The notes below the pieces were generated by a model. That model had not been told where the DNA came from. It did not search any database and saw nothing but the letters and a program-made list of their open reading frames with translations. A DNA stretch of 11,411 nucleotides from CAYWFP01 sp964457365 (GTDB lineage Bacteria > Planctomycetota > SZUA-567): positions 1-11,411 of the forward strand of contig CAYWFP010000112.1 of assembly GCA_964457365.1 (NCBI GenBank). Direction: 5' to 3'. A program made the position numbers and the translations under genes. Below, in pieces: positions 5,664 through 11,411 of the stretch (position 1 is the first letter of the stretch; every line of letters begins with the position of its first letter).

Positions 5664-7250
5664 TCATGACCCCTCCCGGGGCGCGTAACAAGCGCGGAAC
5701 CCGGTATACTCCGGTGCGCCGGGATCGAAGTAGTAATCGGTGCCCTTGGGAAGCTTGGCCCGGCCGGCGTGGCGCGGCAGGTTGCGATACTGCGGCACGT
5801 TACGCGGATAGGTGTGCACCAGCACCAGCCGTTCGAGCAGTTTGCGCCGGATCTCCTCGTAGCCGGGCTCGTAATAGAGATTGCGCTGCTCGCGCGGGTC
5901 CTCGCGCAGGTTGATCAACTGTGACGACTCCTCCGGCTCGTCGATGACGGTGATGCGCCAGCCGTCGTAGGTGATCAGGCTGTTGACCCGCCCGAAGCTG
6001 ACGCGCACCTCCTCCCGCGGTTCGGCCTGCCGTTCGTCGCGGCAGAGCGGGGCGAAGCTGCGCCCTTCCAGCGGCGGACGCTCGTCCGGCTCGTCGTCGG
6101 CCCAGTCGCAGAAGGTGGGGAAGAAGTCGAGGCTGCAGGCCAGTTCGTCCCGCACCGCCGGCGTCACGCCCCCGCCGGCGACGATCAGCGGCACGCGCAC
6201 GCCGGTGTCGTAGGGGATGCAGCCCTTGGCGATCAGGTCGTGATCCCCCATCATGTCGCCGTGGTCGGTGGTGAAGACGAGAATAGTCTCCTCCCACAAT
6301 CCGCGCTTCTTCAGAAACGCGACCAGTCGGGCGATCTGGTCGTCGATGAAGCGGAGCGAGCCGTGGTAGAGCGCGCGCCACTGACGGATCGCGGCCGGAT
6401 CGTCGGCGATGGCGCGGTAGTTGTTCCACTCCGAACGATCGTGCAGCACGCGCGAACCGCGCTCGCGCCACGTCTGCGGGATCGGATCGGGCATCTCTTC
6501 GGGCGCGTACATCGTCGCGTACGGCGCGGGCGGATCGTACGGCGCGTGCGGATCGACATAGCTGACATGATAAAAGAAAGGCTGTCCGGGACGCGCGGTC
6601 AGATGCGCCTCCAGGCTCTGCAGCGTCCGGTCGGTGATATAGGTCGTCTGGTGCAGCTCCGCCGGCAGCGGCGAGGCGTAGGCCTGCCAGGGGTAATCCG
6701 CGCGCGCCCGGCCGAGGATGCGCTGGCGAATCTCCTTCAACTCGGCTCCACGCCGGCGCGGATCCTCGTTCGCTCGCGGCGTTTGTCGTGGCTCCCCCCA
6801 GGCCACCGCCAGCGCGGTCTCGAAATGTTCGGGATGCTCGCGTTCGATCCAGTCGATGTATTCGCCCCACTTCGGGTCCTCGGTGATCATTGCCTCGTCG
6901 AAGCCGAGGTAGTCCAGGCTCGACGGATGCGGCTGCTGCATCGGCGTCAGGTGGAACTTGCCGAAGCCGGCGGTGCGGTAGCCGCGATGCCGCAGCACGT
7001 GCGCCACGGTCGGGCAGTCGTCCTGCAGCACGAGGTTGTTCTCGACGATGCCGTGGATCTCGGGCGAGCGACCGGTGAAGAGGGTGGCGCGGTTGGGGGC
7101 GCAGACCGGGCTCGAGGCGTAGCAGCGGTCGAAGCGCACGCCCTCGCCGGCGAGCCGGTCGAGTGTCGGCGTCGACTCCACGCCGCTGCCGTAGCAGTGC
7201 AGAAAACTCGCGGCGAGCTGGTCGGCCATGATGAAGAGGATGTTTTTCAT
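5664..7250 (-). CDS. Sulfatase-superfamily hydrolase (FGly type)
   Basis: A 528-residue alkaline phosphatase-like sulfatase. It starts M-K-N-I-L-F-I-M-A-D-Q with metal ligand D10 in place. The active-site box C50-A-P-N-R54...T-G-R fits C-x-P-x-R, in which the Cys is turned into formylglycine. Further family residues are K98/H100 in F-G-K-F-H-L, H235 in D-P-H-A-P-Y, D329-H330-G and K342 in I-A-K-G-C-I-P-Y. It hydrolyses a sulfate ester, or possibly a phosphonate or phosphate ester, since phosphonate monoester hydrolases share this build and size. There is no signal peptide: the first beta-strand starts at residue 2, so the enzyme looks cytoplasmic. I chose the ATG at 7250 with AAAGG six bases upstream; the upstream TTG extension is not supported. 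No formylglycine-generating enzyme gene is in the window. It lies 76 bases after the MarC gene on the same strand. Confidence 0.9.
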   Translation of the reverse strand: MKNILFIMADQLAASFLHCYGSGVESTPTLDRLAGEGVRFDRCYASSPVCAPNRATLFTGRSPEIHGIVENNLVLQDDCPTVAHVLRHRGYRTAGFGKFHLTPMQQPHPSSLDYLGFDEAMITEDPKWGEYIDWIEREHPEHFETALAVAWGEPRQTPRANEDPRRRGAELKEIRQRILGRARADYPWQAYASPLPAELHQTTYITDRTLQSLEAHLTARPGQPFFYHVSYVDPHAPYDPPAPYATMYAPEEMPDPIPQTWRERGSRVLHDRSEWNNYRAIADDPAAIRQWRALYHGSLRFIDDQIARLVAFLKKRGLWEETILVFTTDHGDMMGDHDLIAKGCIPYDTGVRVPLIVAGGGVTPAVRDELACSLDFFPTFCDWADDEPDERPPLEGRSFAPLCRDERQAEPREEVRVSFGRVNSLITYDGWRITVIDEPEESSQLINLREDPREQRNLYYEPGYEEIRRKLLERLVLVHTYPRNVPQYRNLPRHAGRAKLPKGTDYYFDPGAPEYTGFRACYAPREGS

Positions 7251-7280
7251 GCGCTGCCTTTCGGGGGGGCGGACGCCGGT

Positions 7281-7310
7281 AGTGAATCGCAAACCGGCGA
7301 GCGAAGTCAA
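7281..7310 (-). promoter_or_regulatory. Possible promoter for the sulfatase gene
   Basis: On the minus strand, TTGACT (7310-7305) is followed after 18 bases by TTCACT (7286-7281). The -35 box is good and the -10 box is weak. It would allow expression independent of the MarC gene. Confidence 0.3.
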
Positions 7311-7326
7311 CCGAAAACGGCACGGG

Positions 7327-7926
7327 TTACGGCGTAGCGAAAAATCCCTGCACGCCGGTGAGGACGATCTGCGCGGCCAAGGCGGCGAGCACCAGCCCGG
7401 TGAGCTTGCTCAGGATGACGATGCCCCGCCGGTGCAGCAACTGCTCCAGCCACGCCGAGGCGTAGAGGGTCAGCCCCAGCGCCGCCACCGCCGCCGCCAG
7501 CGCGCCGCAGTCGACCAGGCGTATCGCCAGACTCCCCGCTTCCGCGCCCATCACCAGGAGCGCCCCGGTCGTGGCCGGGCCGATGGTGACGGGGATGGCC
7601 AGCGGCACCACGACGAAGTCCTTCTCGTCCGCGAGGCTTGCGGCATCCTTGGCGCCGCGCACCAGATCGACCGCCGAGAGGAACAGCAGCGCGCCGGTGC
7701 CGACGCGGAAGGCGTCGAGGGTGATGCCGAAGACGCGGAAGAGGTGGTTGCCGCAGAAGAAGAGCCCCAGTGCGATGAGGATGACCGCCAGCGCCGTCTG
7801 CAGCGCCAGCCAGCGCCGCCTCTTCGGCGTCTCCTCGCGCGTGAGCGAGAGAAAGACCGAGAGCACGAAGAACGGCGTCAGCAGGAAGAAGAACTTGACG
7901 AAGGTGGCGAAAAACTGTTCGGCCAT
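7327..7926 (-). CDS. MarC family integral membrane protein
   Basis: A 199-residue inner-membrane protein of the MarC/UPF0056 family. About six hydrophobic helices can be read, near 8-28, 42-60, 65-88, 112-127, 134-157 and 175-197. Family hallmarks are F-G-I-T-L-D-A-F-R-V-G-T-G-A-L-L-F-L (66-83), V-V-P-L-A-I-P-V-T-I-G-P-A-T-T-G (106-121) and the C-terminal L-T-G-V-Q-G-F. Family members have no firmly established transport substrate; the old link with multiple antibiotic resistance is not a safe guide. I chose the ATG at 7926, which has AGGGGAG five bases upstream. The frame extends to 7962, but that start would lie inside the rpsT terminator. No separate promoter is visible, so it may be expressed by read-through from rpsT. 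Its link with the sulfatase downstream is unclear. Confidence 0.88.
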   Translation of the reverse strand: MAEQFFATFVKFFFLLTPFFVLSVFLSLTREETPKRRRWLALQTALAVILIALGLFFCGNHLFRVFGITLDAFRVGTGALLFLSAVDLVRGAKDAASLADEKDFVVVPLAIPVTIGPATTGALLVMGAEAGSLAIRLVDCGALAAAVAALGLTLYASAWLEQLLHRRGIVILSKLTGLVLAALAAQIVLTGVQGFFATP

Positions 7927-7950
7927 TCGCGCTCCCCTGCGCCGGGAGAA

Positions 7951-7982
7951 GAAAAACGCCACGCCCCCGAAGAAGCGTGGCG
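7951..7982 (-). terminator. Intrinsic terminator of rpsT
   Basis: Read on the minus strand: CGCCACGC (7982-7975), a 10-base loop, GCGTGGCG (7964-7957), then five T and a C (7956-7951). The perfect 8-bp stem lies 21 bases beyond the rpsT stop. The MarC start follows 24 bases later, so read-through would be needed to reach that gene. Confidence 0.85.
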
Positions 7983-8003
7983 GTCGGTCCGATGTCGGGC
8001 GGC

Positions 8004-8279
8004 TCAGCTCGCGGCGGCGCCCAGTTTCTGCACGGCCTTGGCGAGCCGGCTCTTCTTGCGGTTGACGGCGTTGGCGTGGAGGATGCCCTTGTCGCCGGCG
8101 TCGTCTACGGCCCTGGCGGCGGTTTTAAGCGCCTCGGCGGCCTTGGCCGGATCGCCCTCCTGGATCACCAGGTGAAAGGACTTCAGCGCCTTGCGCAGGC
8201 GTTCGCGCCGGACGCGATTGCGCAGCGTGTGCTTGACGGCCTGGCGGGCGCGCTTCTTGGACGAGGCGGAATTGGCCAT
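8004..8279 (-). CDS. rpsT: 30S ribosomal protein S20 (bS20)
   Basis: A 91-residue basic protein that binds the 16S rRNA in the small subunit. M-A-N-S-A-S-S-K-K-R-A-R-Q at the start, L-R-N-R-V-R in the first third and N-A-V-N-R-K-K-S-R-L-A-K-A-V near the end are diagnostic of bS20, and the length is normal. The start is set by AGGAG eight bases before the ATG at 8279; a longer open frame reaching back to 8378 covers the promoter and is not coding. It forms its own transcription unit with promoter and terminator, placed between an unrelated TPR gene and a MarC gene. Confidence 0.97.
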   Translation of the reverse strand: MANSASSKKRARQAVKHTLRNRVRRERLRKALKSFHLVIQEGDPAKAAEALKTAARAVDDAGDKGILHANAVNRKKSRLAKAVQKLGAAAS

Positions 8280-8335
8280 GTTCTTCGCTCCTGTAAAACA
8301 CGATCGGCCGCGACCCCGCGCAACCGAAAACGCAT

Positions 8336-8363
8336 ATGATAATCCCGAATCCGCCCGCGTCAA
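8336..8363 (-). promoter_or_regulatory. Promoter of rpsT
   Basis: On the minus strand, TTGACG (8363-8358), a 16-base spacer and TATCAT (8341-8336). This gives a leader of roughly 50 bases before the rpsT start. It lies in the short gap after the TPR gene stop. Confidence 0.65.
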
Positions 8364-8392
8364 GCCTTTTTTCCGCACGCGAGGCGGGCGTG

Positions 8393-9787
8393 TCAGCCGG
8401 CTTCTTCGATCTTCTGTTGCAGGGCCTGGACGCGCGTCTTGATATCCTTGTAATTGATGTCGTTCTCGTAGATCTGACTGGCGATCTCGTAGGCCTTCTG
8501 CAGCGACTCCTTGTCGCCCTTGGCCGCGTAGGCCTGCGACTCCCAGTAGAGCGTGTCGCGGATCTTGACGAAGAGGTCCTCGCCCTGCCGGGCCTTCTCG
8601 AACTGGCTGATCGCCATCTGCGGCTGGTCGGTGGCCAGGAAGCAGCGCCCCATGGTGGTGTGCGCGTCGATCTTGTATTTCGGGTCCTTCGCCGCGTCCT
8701 GCAATTCGGCGATAGCGTCGTCGTACTTCTTGAACTGCATGTAGACGTGGCCGAGCTTGTTGTGGAAGGCCGCCTTGCGCGGCTGAGCCTTGACGCGGCG
8801 TTCGTACTCCTGGCGCTCGAAGTGCAACAGCTCGGTGCGGAGTTTGCGCACCGCTTCCTTCATGTCCGGATCGTTCGGGTTCTCTTTCTGCGCCTGCTGC
8901 ATCTGCTGGATCTGCAGGCGTTTCTTCTTCACCTCCAGATCGCCCTGCTTGTCCATGACGTTGCTGTCGGTGGGGTTCAGTTCGCGCGCCTTGTCGAGGT
9001 ACTCCTTGGCGCGCCTGTAGCCTTCCTCGAAGTTCTCCATGTCGTAGGCGATACTGGCCATGGTCAGCCAGATACGGTAGTCGTCTGGCCGCTCCTGCAC
9101 GTCGTGGTCGAGACGGTACTGGATAGCGCGCAGCCGTTGCTCGTCGGTACGCAGCTTCGCCGAGTCGAGCTCCAGGCGCTCGGTCTCCTCGTCGTCCTTG
9201 ACGATCGCGCGCGAGCCTTCCTTCGCCGCCTGGGCGTAGATGCCGCTCGACAGGAGCGCCGACATGTTGCGGATCTTGTGGTCGACGTCGGACTTCGGGT
9301 CGACCGCCTTGATTTTCTCCAGCGAGGCGATGGCGGCGTTGACATCGCCCATGTCGGCGTAGAGGTCCGCGAGCTTGTCGAGGTTGTCGGTGTTCTCCGG
9401 ATCGGCCGAATCGGCGATGAACTGGCGCTGCCAGGCCGCGGCCTCGGTGTACTCCATTGCCTCGAGGCAGTCGGCCACCATGGTCAGCATGCCGACGTTA
9501 TCGGGGTTTGCCGTCAGCGAGTTCTCCGCGGCGATAAGCGCCTGCTCGGTCTTCTTGAACGCCTTGAGTGCCTGCGCCTTGAGCATGGCGATCAGCGATT
9601 TGACCGTATTCTTGCCCTTCTCCTTGACCAAGCGGTTCTGCGTTATCCGCAAAGCTTTGCGGGCATCGATGTGTCCAGGCTGTAACGTAAGTGCCTGCAT
9701 ATAGTTAAATACGGCCAGATCGTAATTGCGCCGCTCCAGCGCATCACTGGCTTTCTTGAGCATGGAATCGATCTTGACTTTTGCCAC
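8393..9787 (-). CDS. TPR repeat protein of unknown function
   Basis: A 464-residue, highly charged, soluble-looking protein with no signal peptide or membrane helix. Tetratricopeptide repeats are clear at the N-terminus (about 8-43: A-L-E-R-R-N-Y-D-L-A-V-F-N-Y-M-Q-A-L), in the middle (about 80-160) and near the C-terminus (about 345-412, with L-G-H-V-Y-M-Q-F-K-K-Y-D-D-A-I-A). Between them (about 255-340) lies a long Gln/Lys/Glu-rich, probably coiled-coil stretch around K-K-K-R-L-Q-I-Q-Q-M-Q-Q. TPRs usually serve protein-protein contacts; no partner is evident from the neighbours. I chose the GTG at 9787 because AGAGGA sits eight bases upstream (9801-9796). The internal ATG at 9763 (residue 9) is the alternative. 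Similar cytoplasmic TPR proteins are common in PVC-group bacteria, but I cannot name a gene. Confidence 0.85.
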   Translation of the reverse strand: MAKVKIDSMLKKASDALERRNYDLAVFNYMQALTLQPGHIDARKALRITQNRLVKEKGKNTVKSLIAMLKAQALKAFKKTEQALIAAENSLTANPDNVGMLTMVADCLEAMEYTEAAAWQRQFIADSADPENTDNLDKLADLYADMGDVNAAIASLEKIKAVDPKSDVDHKIRNMSALLSSGIYAQAAKEGSRAIVKDDEETERLELDSAKLRTDEQRLRAIQYRLDHDVQERPDDYRIWLTMASIAYDMENFEEGYRRAKEYLDKARELNPTDSNVMDKQGDLEVKKKRLQIQQMQQAQKENPNDPDMKEAVRKLRTELLHFERQEYERRVKAQPRKAAFHNKLGHVYMQFKKYDDAIAELQDAAKDPKYKIDAHTTMGRCFLATDQPQMAISQFEKARQGEDLFVKIRDTLYWESQAYAAKGDKESLQKAYEIASQIYENDINYKDIKTRVQALQQKIEEAG

Positions 9788-9832
9788 CGCCTGGTTCCTC
9801 TCGTCTCAGCTATTCCGGTCGTGAACCTATAC

Positions 9833-9861
9833 ACTGTATGCGCTCGGGCTATAATCGTCAA
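9833..9861 (-). promoter_or_regulatory. Promoter of the TPR gene
   Basis: On the minus strand, TTGACG (9861-9856), a 17-base spacer and TACAGT (9838-9833). It sits about 45 bases upstream of the GTG start and leaves a short leader that holds the AGAGGA ribosome binding site. Confidence 0.6.
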
Positions 9862-10083
9862 CTTCAAAATGTGCGCCGTGTTAGAGGGGCAGGCCGCGCG
9901 GGCCGCCGGCATGGAGTTCAACAGTCGGGAATTGGGATCTGTCAGGATTCACGGTAAATATCGTCTATAATCAAGCTTCTCTGGGCGGCGATAATGATCG
10001 AATTGAGGCTATTTAGTTTCTCGTGTTGTTTTTTTTTAGGCAAAACTTTTTGGCACTTTTTTTGGGAAGCAAATTTCCCGCGC

Positions 10084-10129
10084 CCTAATAGAATTTCATC
10101 CCATCAACAATAACATGTTATCTATTAGG
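10084..10129. repeat. Inverted repeat with a nested palindrome
   Basis: CCTAATAGA (10084-10092) and TCTATTAGG (10121-10129) are exact reverse complements, 28 bases apart. The perfect 12-base palindrome ATAACATGTTAT (10110-10121) lies between them and shares one base with the right arm. It could be a protein binding site or a foldable RNA or DNA element. No T-run follows, so it is not an intrinsic terminator. Confidence 0.6.
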
Positions 10130-10236
10130 CCGTTGCAAGGAGAGAAGGAGGCGTGTACTGGCTTGTGTTGTCATAAAACATTACAGAGAGGGCGCGGGCT
10201 GAGCCGGGCCGTACACAACTGTTTCACCCCATCTTC

Positions 10237-10264
10237 TTGACAGCGAAGGGTTTTGGCGTAGGAT
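10237..10264 (+). promoter_or_regulatory. Possible promoter of the pseudopilin gene
   Basis: A perfect -35 TTGACA (10237-10242) is followed after 16 bases by TAGGAT (10259-10264). The -10 box is only fair. It would give a leader of about 170 bases before the pseudopilin start. Confidence 0.45.
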
Positions 10265-10410
10265 AACAGTGTGGAACGTCGACACGGGGTTGGCGCAATC
10301 CATATGGGCGAGAAATATCGACTAGAGAAAGGAGGGTGCGTATCGAGTACGGATGAGGCATAGTATTGTGGGGTAATTTCAGATCTGGTTCCAAGAAGCA
10401 ATTATATCGT

Positions 10411-10424
10411 ATGGTACGTACCAT
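10411..10424. repeat. 14-bp perfect palindrome in front of the pseudopilin ribosome binding site
   Basis: ATGGTACGTACCAT is fully self-complementary and is followed by four more T and then by GGAGA, the likely ribosome binding site (10429-10433). It could be an operator for a dimeric regulator, or a small RNA hairpin near the ribosome binding site. Too little is visible to name a regulator. Confidence 0.6.
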
Positions 10425-10439
10425 TTTTGGAGAAGACAG

Positions 10440-11081
10440 ATGAAAAAGAACGCATTTACGCTGATTGAAATGCTGGTCGTAATCGCGATTATCGGCATTC
10501 TGGCCGCGTTCCTGCTTCCGGCGCTGGCGCGTGCGCGTCAACAGGCCAAGATCACCGACTGCAAGAGCAACCTCAAGCAGATCGGCCTGGCGCTGGTGCA
10601 GTACGACAACGAGAACATGTCGTTCGAGGTGCCCGAGATCGGCGACGACTACAGCGACGCGCAGGATTCCGCGCTCGGTCTCTGGGGCCTGTACATCGAA
10701 GATCTGCTGCCGGATCCGCAGGTCTTCCGTTGTAAAGCCGCGGGCAACCTGGAGGTGTTCTCCGGTGATACACAGCCGGCGGACGCGGACGGGCTGACGC
10801 ACTACAACTTCACTCTGGCCCTCAACTCCACCTCGCGCGCCAACCGCATCATCGCTGCGGACGAGCAGGACACCGCCAGCGGGTCGGACAACCACGGCGA
10901 CGTCGTGACCGTCGGCAGTGAAGACATTACCTACGGGTGGAACTGCCTGTTCAAGGACGGGCACGTCAATCTCTACAAGACTACCGAACCGGACGACGAC
11001 TCCGACGACGGCTCGATCTACGACGCTAGCGTCACCGCCGGCAGCGAAGCGGTCGAAACCGCGATCCCCGCCGACGACTAA
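10440..11081 (+). CDS. Type IV pilin-like / type II secretion pseudopilin
   Basis: A 213-residue protein with a class III signal peptide: M-K-K-N-A followed by F6-T-L-I-E-M-L-V-V-I-A-I-I-G-I-L. Prepilin peptidase would cut after Ala5 (Ala instead of the usual Gly), and Glu10 becomes the conserved Glu5 of the mature chain. The hydrophobic helix (6-29) continues into C41-K-S-N-L-K-Q-I-G-L-A-L, the usual sequence of the DUF1559-like pseudopilins that are abundant in PVC bacteria. F-R-C98-K and W-N-C169-L-F-K-D-G-H-V (D173-G-H-V) fit the C-terminal motif of that group. The last 30 residues are very acidic (T-E-P-D-D-D-S-D-D-G). GGAGA lies seven bases upstream of the ATG. It stands alone with its own terminator and probably sits on the cell surface or in a pseudopilus. 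The exact machine it belongs to cannot be told. Confidence 0.9.
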   Translation: MKKNAFTLIEMLVVIAIIGILAAFLLPALARARQQAKITDCKSNLKQIGLALVQYDNENMSFEVPEIGDDYSDAQDSALGLWGLYIEDLLPDPQVFRCKAAGNLEVFSGDTQPADADGLTHYNFTLALNSTSRANRIIAADEQDTASGSDNHGDVVTVGSEDITYGWNCLFKDGHVNLYKTTEPDDDSDDGSIYDASVTAGSEAVETAIPADD

Positions 11082-11109
11082 GCCGCGAACGGAATCGACA
11101 TGCTTCACC

Positions 11110-11138
11110 GAGCGCCCCTCGCGGGGCGCTCTTTTTTT
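11110..11138 (+). terminator. Strong intrinsic terminator of the pseudopilin gene
   Basis: The perfect 9-bp stem GAGCGCCCC (11110-11118) / GGGGCGCTC (11123-11131) has a TCGC loop and is followed by seven T (11132-11138). It lies 28 bases after the stop codon. Confidence 0.95.
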
Positions 11139-11208
11139 GGGTTGGCATTGCCTGAAGCCGCGAATGACGGCGAACGCAGCGCCCACGCGCGTCGATGTCG
11201 GGAATCGC

Positions 11209-11238
11209 TTGACGTCTGCGGCGCTTGCCGGTTATGCT
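11209..11238 (+). promoter_or_regulatory. Promoter of the gene at the right edge
   Basis: TTGACG (11209-11214) is followed by TATGCT (11233-11238) with an 18-base spacer, or by TTATGC with a 17-base spacer. It leaves a leader of about 40 bases and lies between a strong terminator and a start with a strong ribosome binding site. Confidence 0.5.
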
Positions 11239-11282
11239 GCCGCGTATGCGAACATATCGCCGGACGAGGCAAGGAGGTGGGC

Positions 11283-11411
11283 ATGGAGACACTGAGCATC
11301 GGGAACGAGAATTTCACTGTCGAACCGCTCTTCGAAGACGACTTCGCGGACCTCGACAACTGGCTGATCGAGAGCAACGGCAGCGTCGAGGCCAAGGACA
11401 ACAAGCTCTGC
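11283..11411 (+). CDS. N-terminal fragment of a possible concanavalin-like/DUF6250-type protein
   Basis: Only 43 codons are visible; the gene runs off the window. The start is well set by AAGGAGG (11271-11277) five bases before the ATG. The visible chain, with P-L-F-E-D-D-F-A-D-L-D-N-W and a later G-S-V-E-A-K-D-N-K-L, resembles the opening of beta-jelly-roll domains (DUF6250/DUF1961, laminin-G or glycoside hydrolase 16-like) in which 'F-x-D-D-F-x-x-L-x-N-W' starts the first strand. No signal peptide is present. Such proteins often handle polysaccharides, but the fragment is too short to state a function. Confidence 0.55.
   Translation, partial: METLSIGNENFTVEPLFEDDFADLDNWLIESNGSVEAKDNKLC

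Larger units (their letters stand above)
9862..10439 (+). other. Long divergent intergenic region with AT-rich stretch
   Basis: No convincing gene is seen on either strand here. The region holds T-tracts at 10029-10037, 10047-10051 and 10057-10063 and a nested pair of inverted repeats at 10084-10129. It also has two purine-rich Shine-Dalgarno-like runs (10145-10151 and 10328-10336), a possible promoter at 10237-10264 and a 14-bp palindrome at 10411-10424. A hand count of 10021-10080 gives 21 G or C in 60, far below the genes around it. It separates the leftward TPR gene from the rightward pseudopilin gene. Confidence 0.7.

Noticed and set aside
5402..5914. Plus-strand frame of 170 codons
   Set aside because: It spans the operon terminator and the 3' end of the sulfatase gene; no ribosome binding site or motif.
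5800..7337. Long frames overlapping the sulfatase gene on both strands
   Set aside because: They are shifted-frame or antisense shadows; only the frame 7250-5664 carries sulfatase motifs.
8359..8398. CGCCCGC / GCGGGCG pair after the TPR stop as a terminator
   Set aside because: The loop is about 25 bases and no T-run follows; the right arm overlaps the rpsT promoter spacer.
8336..9685. Plus-strand frame of 449 codons opposite the TPR gene
   Set aside because: Leu/Val/Arg-rich mirror of a charged TPR gene; no motif, and its start lies in the rpsT promoter.
9643..9921. Minus-strand frame of 92 codons upstream of the TPR start
   Set aside because: It covers the TPR promoter and overlaps the TPR gene in another frame, with no motif.
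9966..9971. TATAAT on the plus strand as a -10 box
   Set aside because: No -35 box at a suitable distance and no extended -10; it is far from the pseudopilin gene.
10224..11186. Minus-strand frame of 320 codons opposite the pseudopilin
   Set aside because: It crosses the pseudopilin gene and its terminator; the pseudopilin frame has clear family motifs and a ribosome binding site.

Overview
The window looks like a chromosomal segment of a GC-rich Gram-negative bacterium of the PVC group (Lentisphaerae, Kiritimatiellaeota, Planctomycetes or Verrucomicrobia type). The reasons are indirect: a pseudopilin with an AFTLIE-type N-terminus and a C-terminal DGHV motif, an FGly-type sulfatase, a freestanding TPR protein and a K-M-L-Q-O type metal transporter. 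No rRNA or other phylogenetic marker apart from ribosomal protein bS20 is present, so the placement is an inference.

Layout. 1-1462 (+): the 3' end of a sugar-phosphate nucleotidyltransferase, then a TIM-barrel isomerase-like protein. This part has visibly lower GC than what follows and looks like the edge of a surface-polysaccharide or sugar-nucleotide cluster. 1569-5465 (+): a complete regulated operon. It has a near-consensus sigma-70 promoter, a cobalamin riboswitch, an intrinsic terminator in the leader, then five tightly packed or overlapping genes for an ECF-type cobalt (or nickel) importer: a DUF4198 periplasmic protein (K), the CbiM/NikM-type substrate-binding permease (M), an L-type membrane-anchored periplasmic protein, the T component CbiQ and the ATPase CbiO. 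A terminator closes the operon. The riboswitch makes cobalt the likely substrate: when cobalamin is plentiful, transcription should stop in the leader.

5664-9861 (-): four genes read leftward, namely a TPR protein, rpsT (bS20) with its own promoter and terminator, a MarC-family membrane protein, and a sulfatase-superfamily enzyme without a visible signal peptide. 9862-10439: a long divergent intergenic region, AT-rich in places and full of T-tracts and palindromes. 10440-11138 (+): a type IV pilin-like/pseudopilin gene with a strong terminator. 11209-11411 (+): a promoter, a strong ribosome binding site and the first 43 codons of a gene that runs off the window.

The best candidates for something new are the cobalamin-riboswitch-controlled K-M-L-Q-O transporter, whose three extracytoplasmic or membrane components each carry a histidine at or next to the mature N-terminus, and the structured intergenic region upstream of the pseudopilin. 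I found no CRISPR array, tRNA, rRNA, insertion sequence or phage gene.
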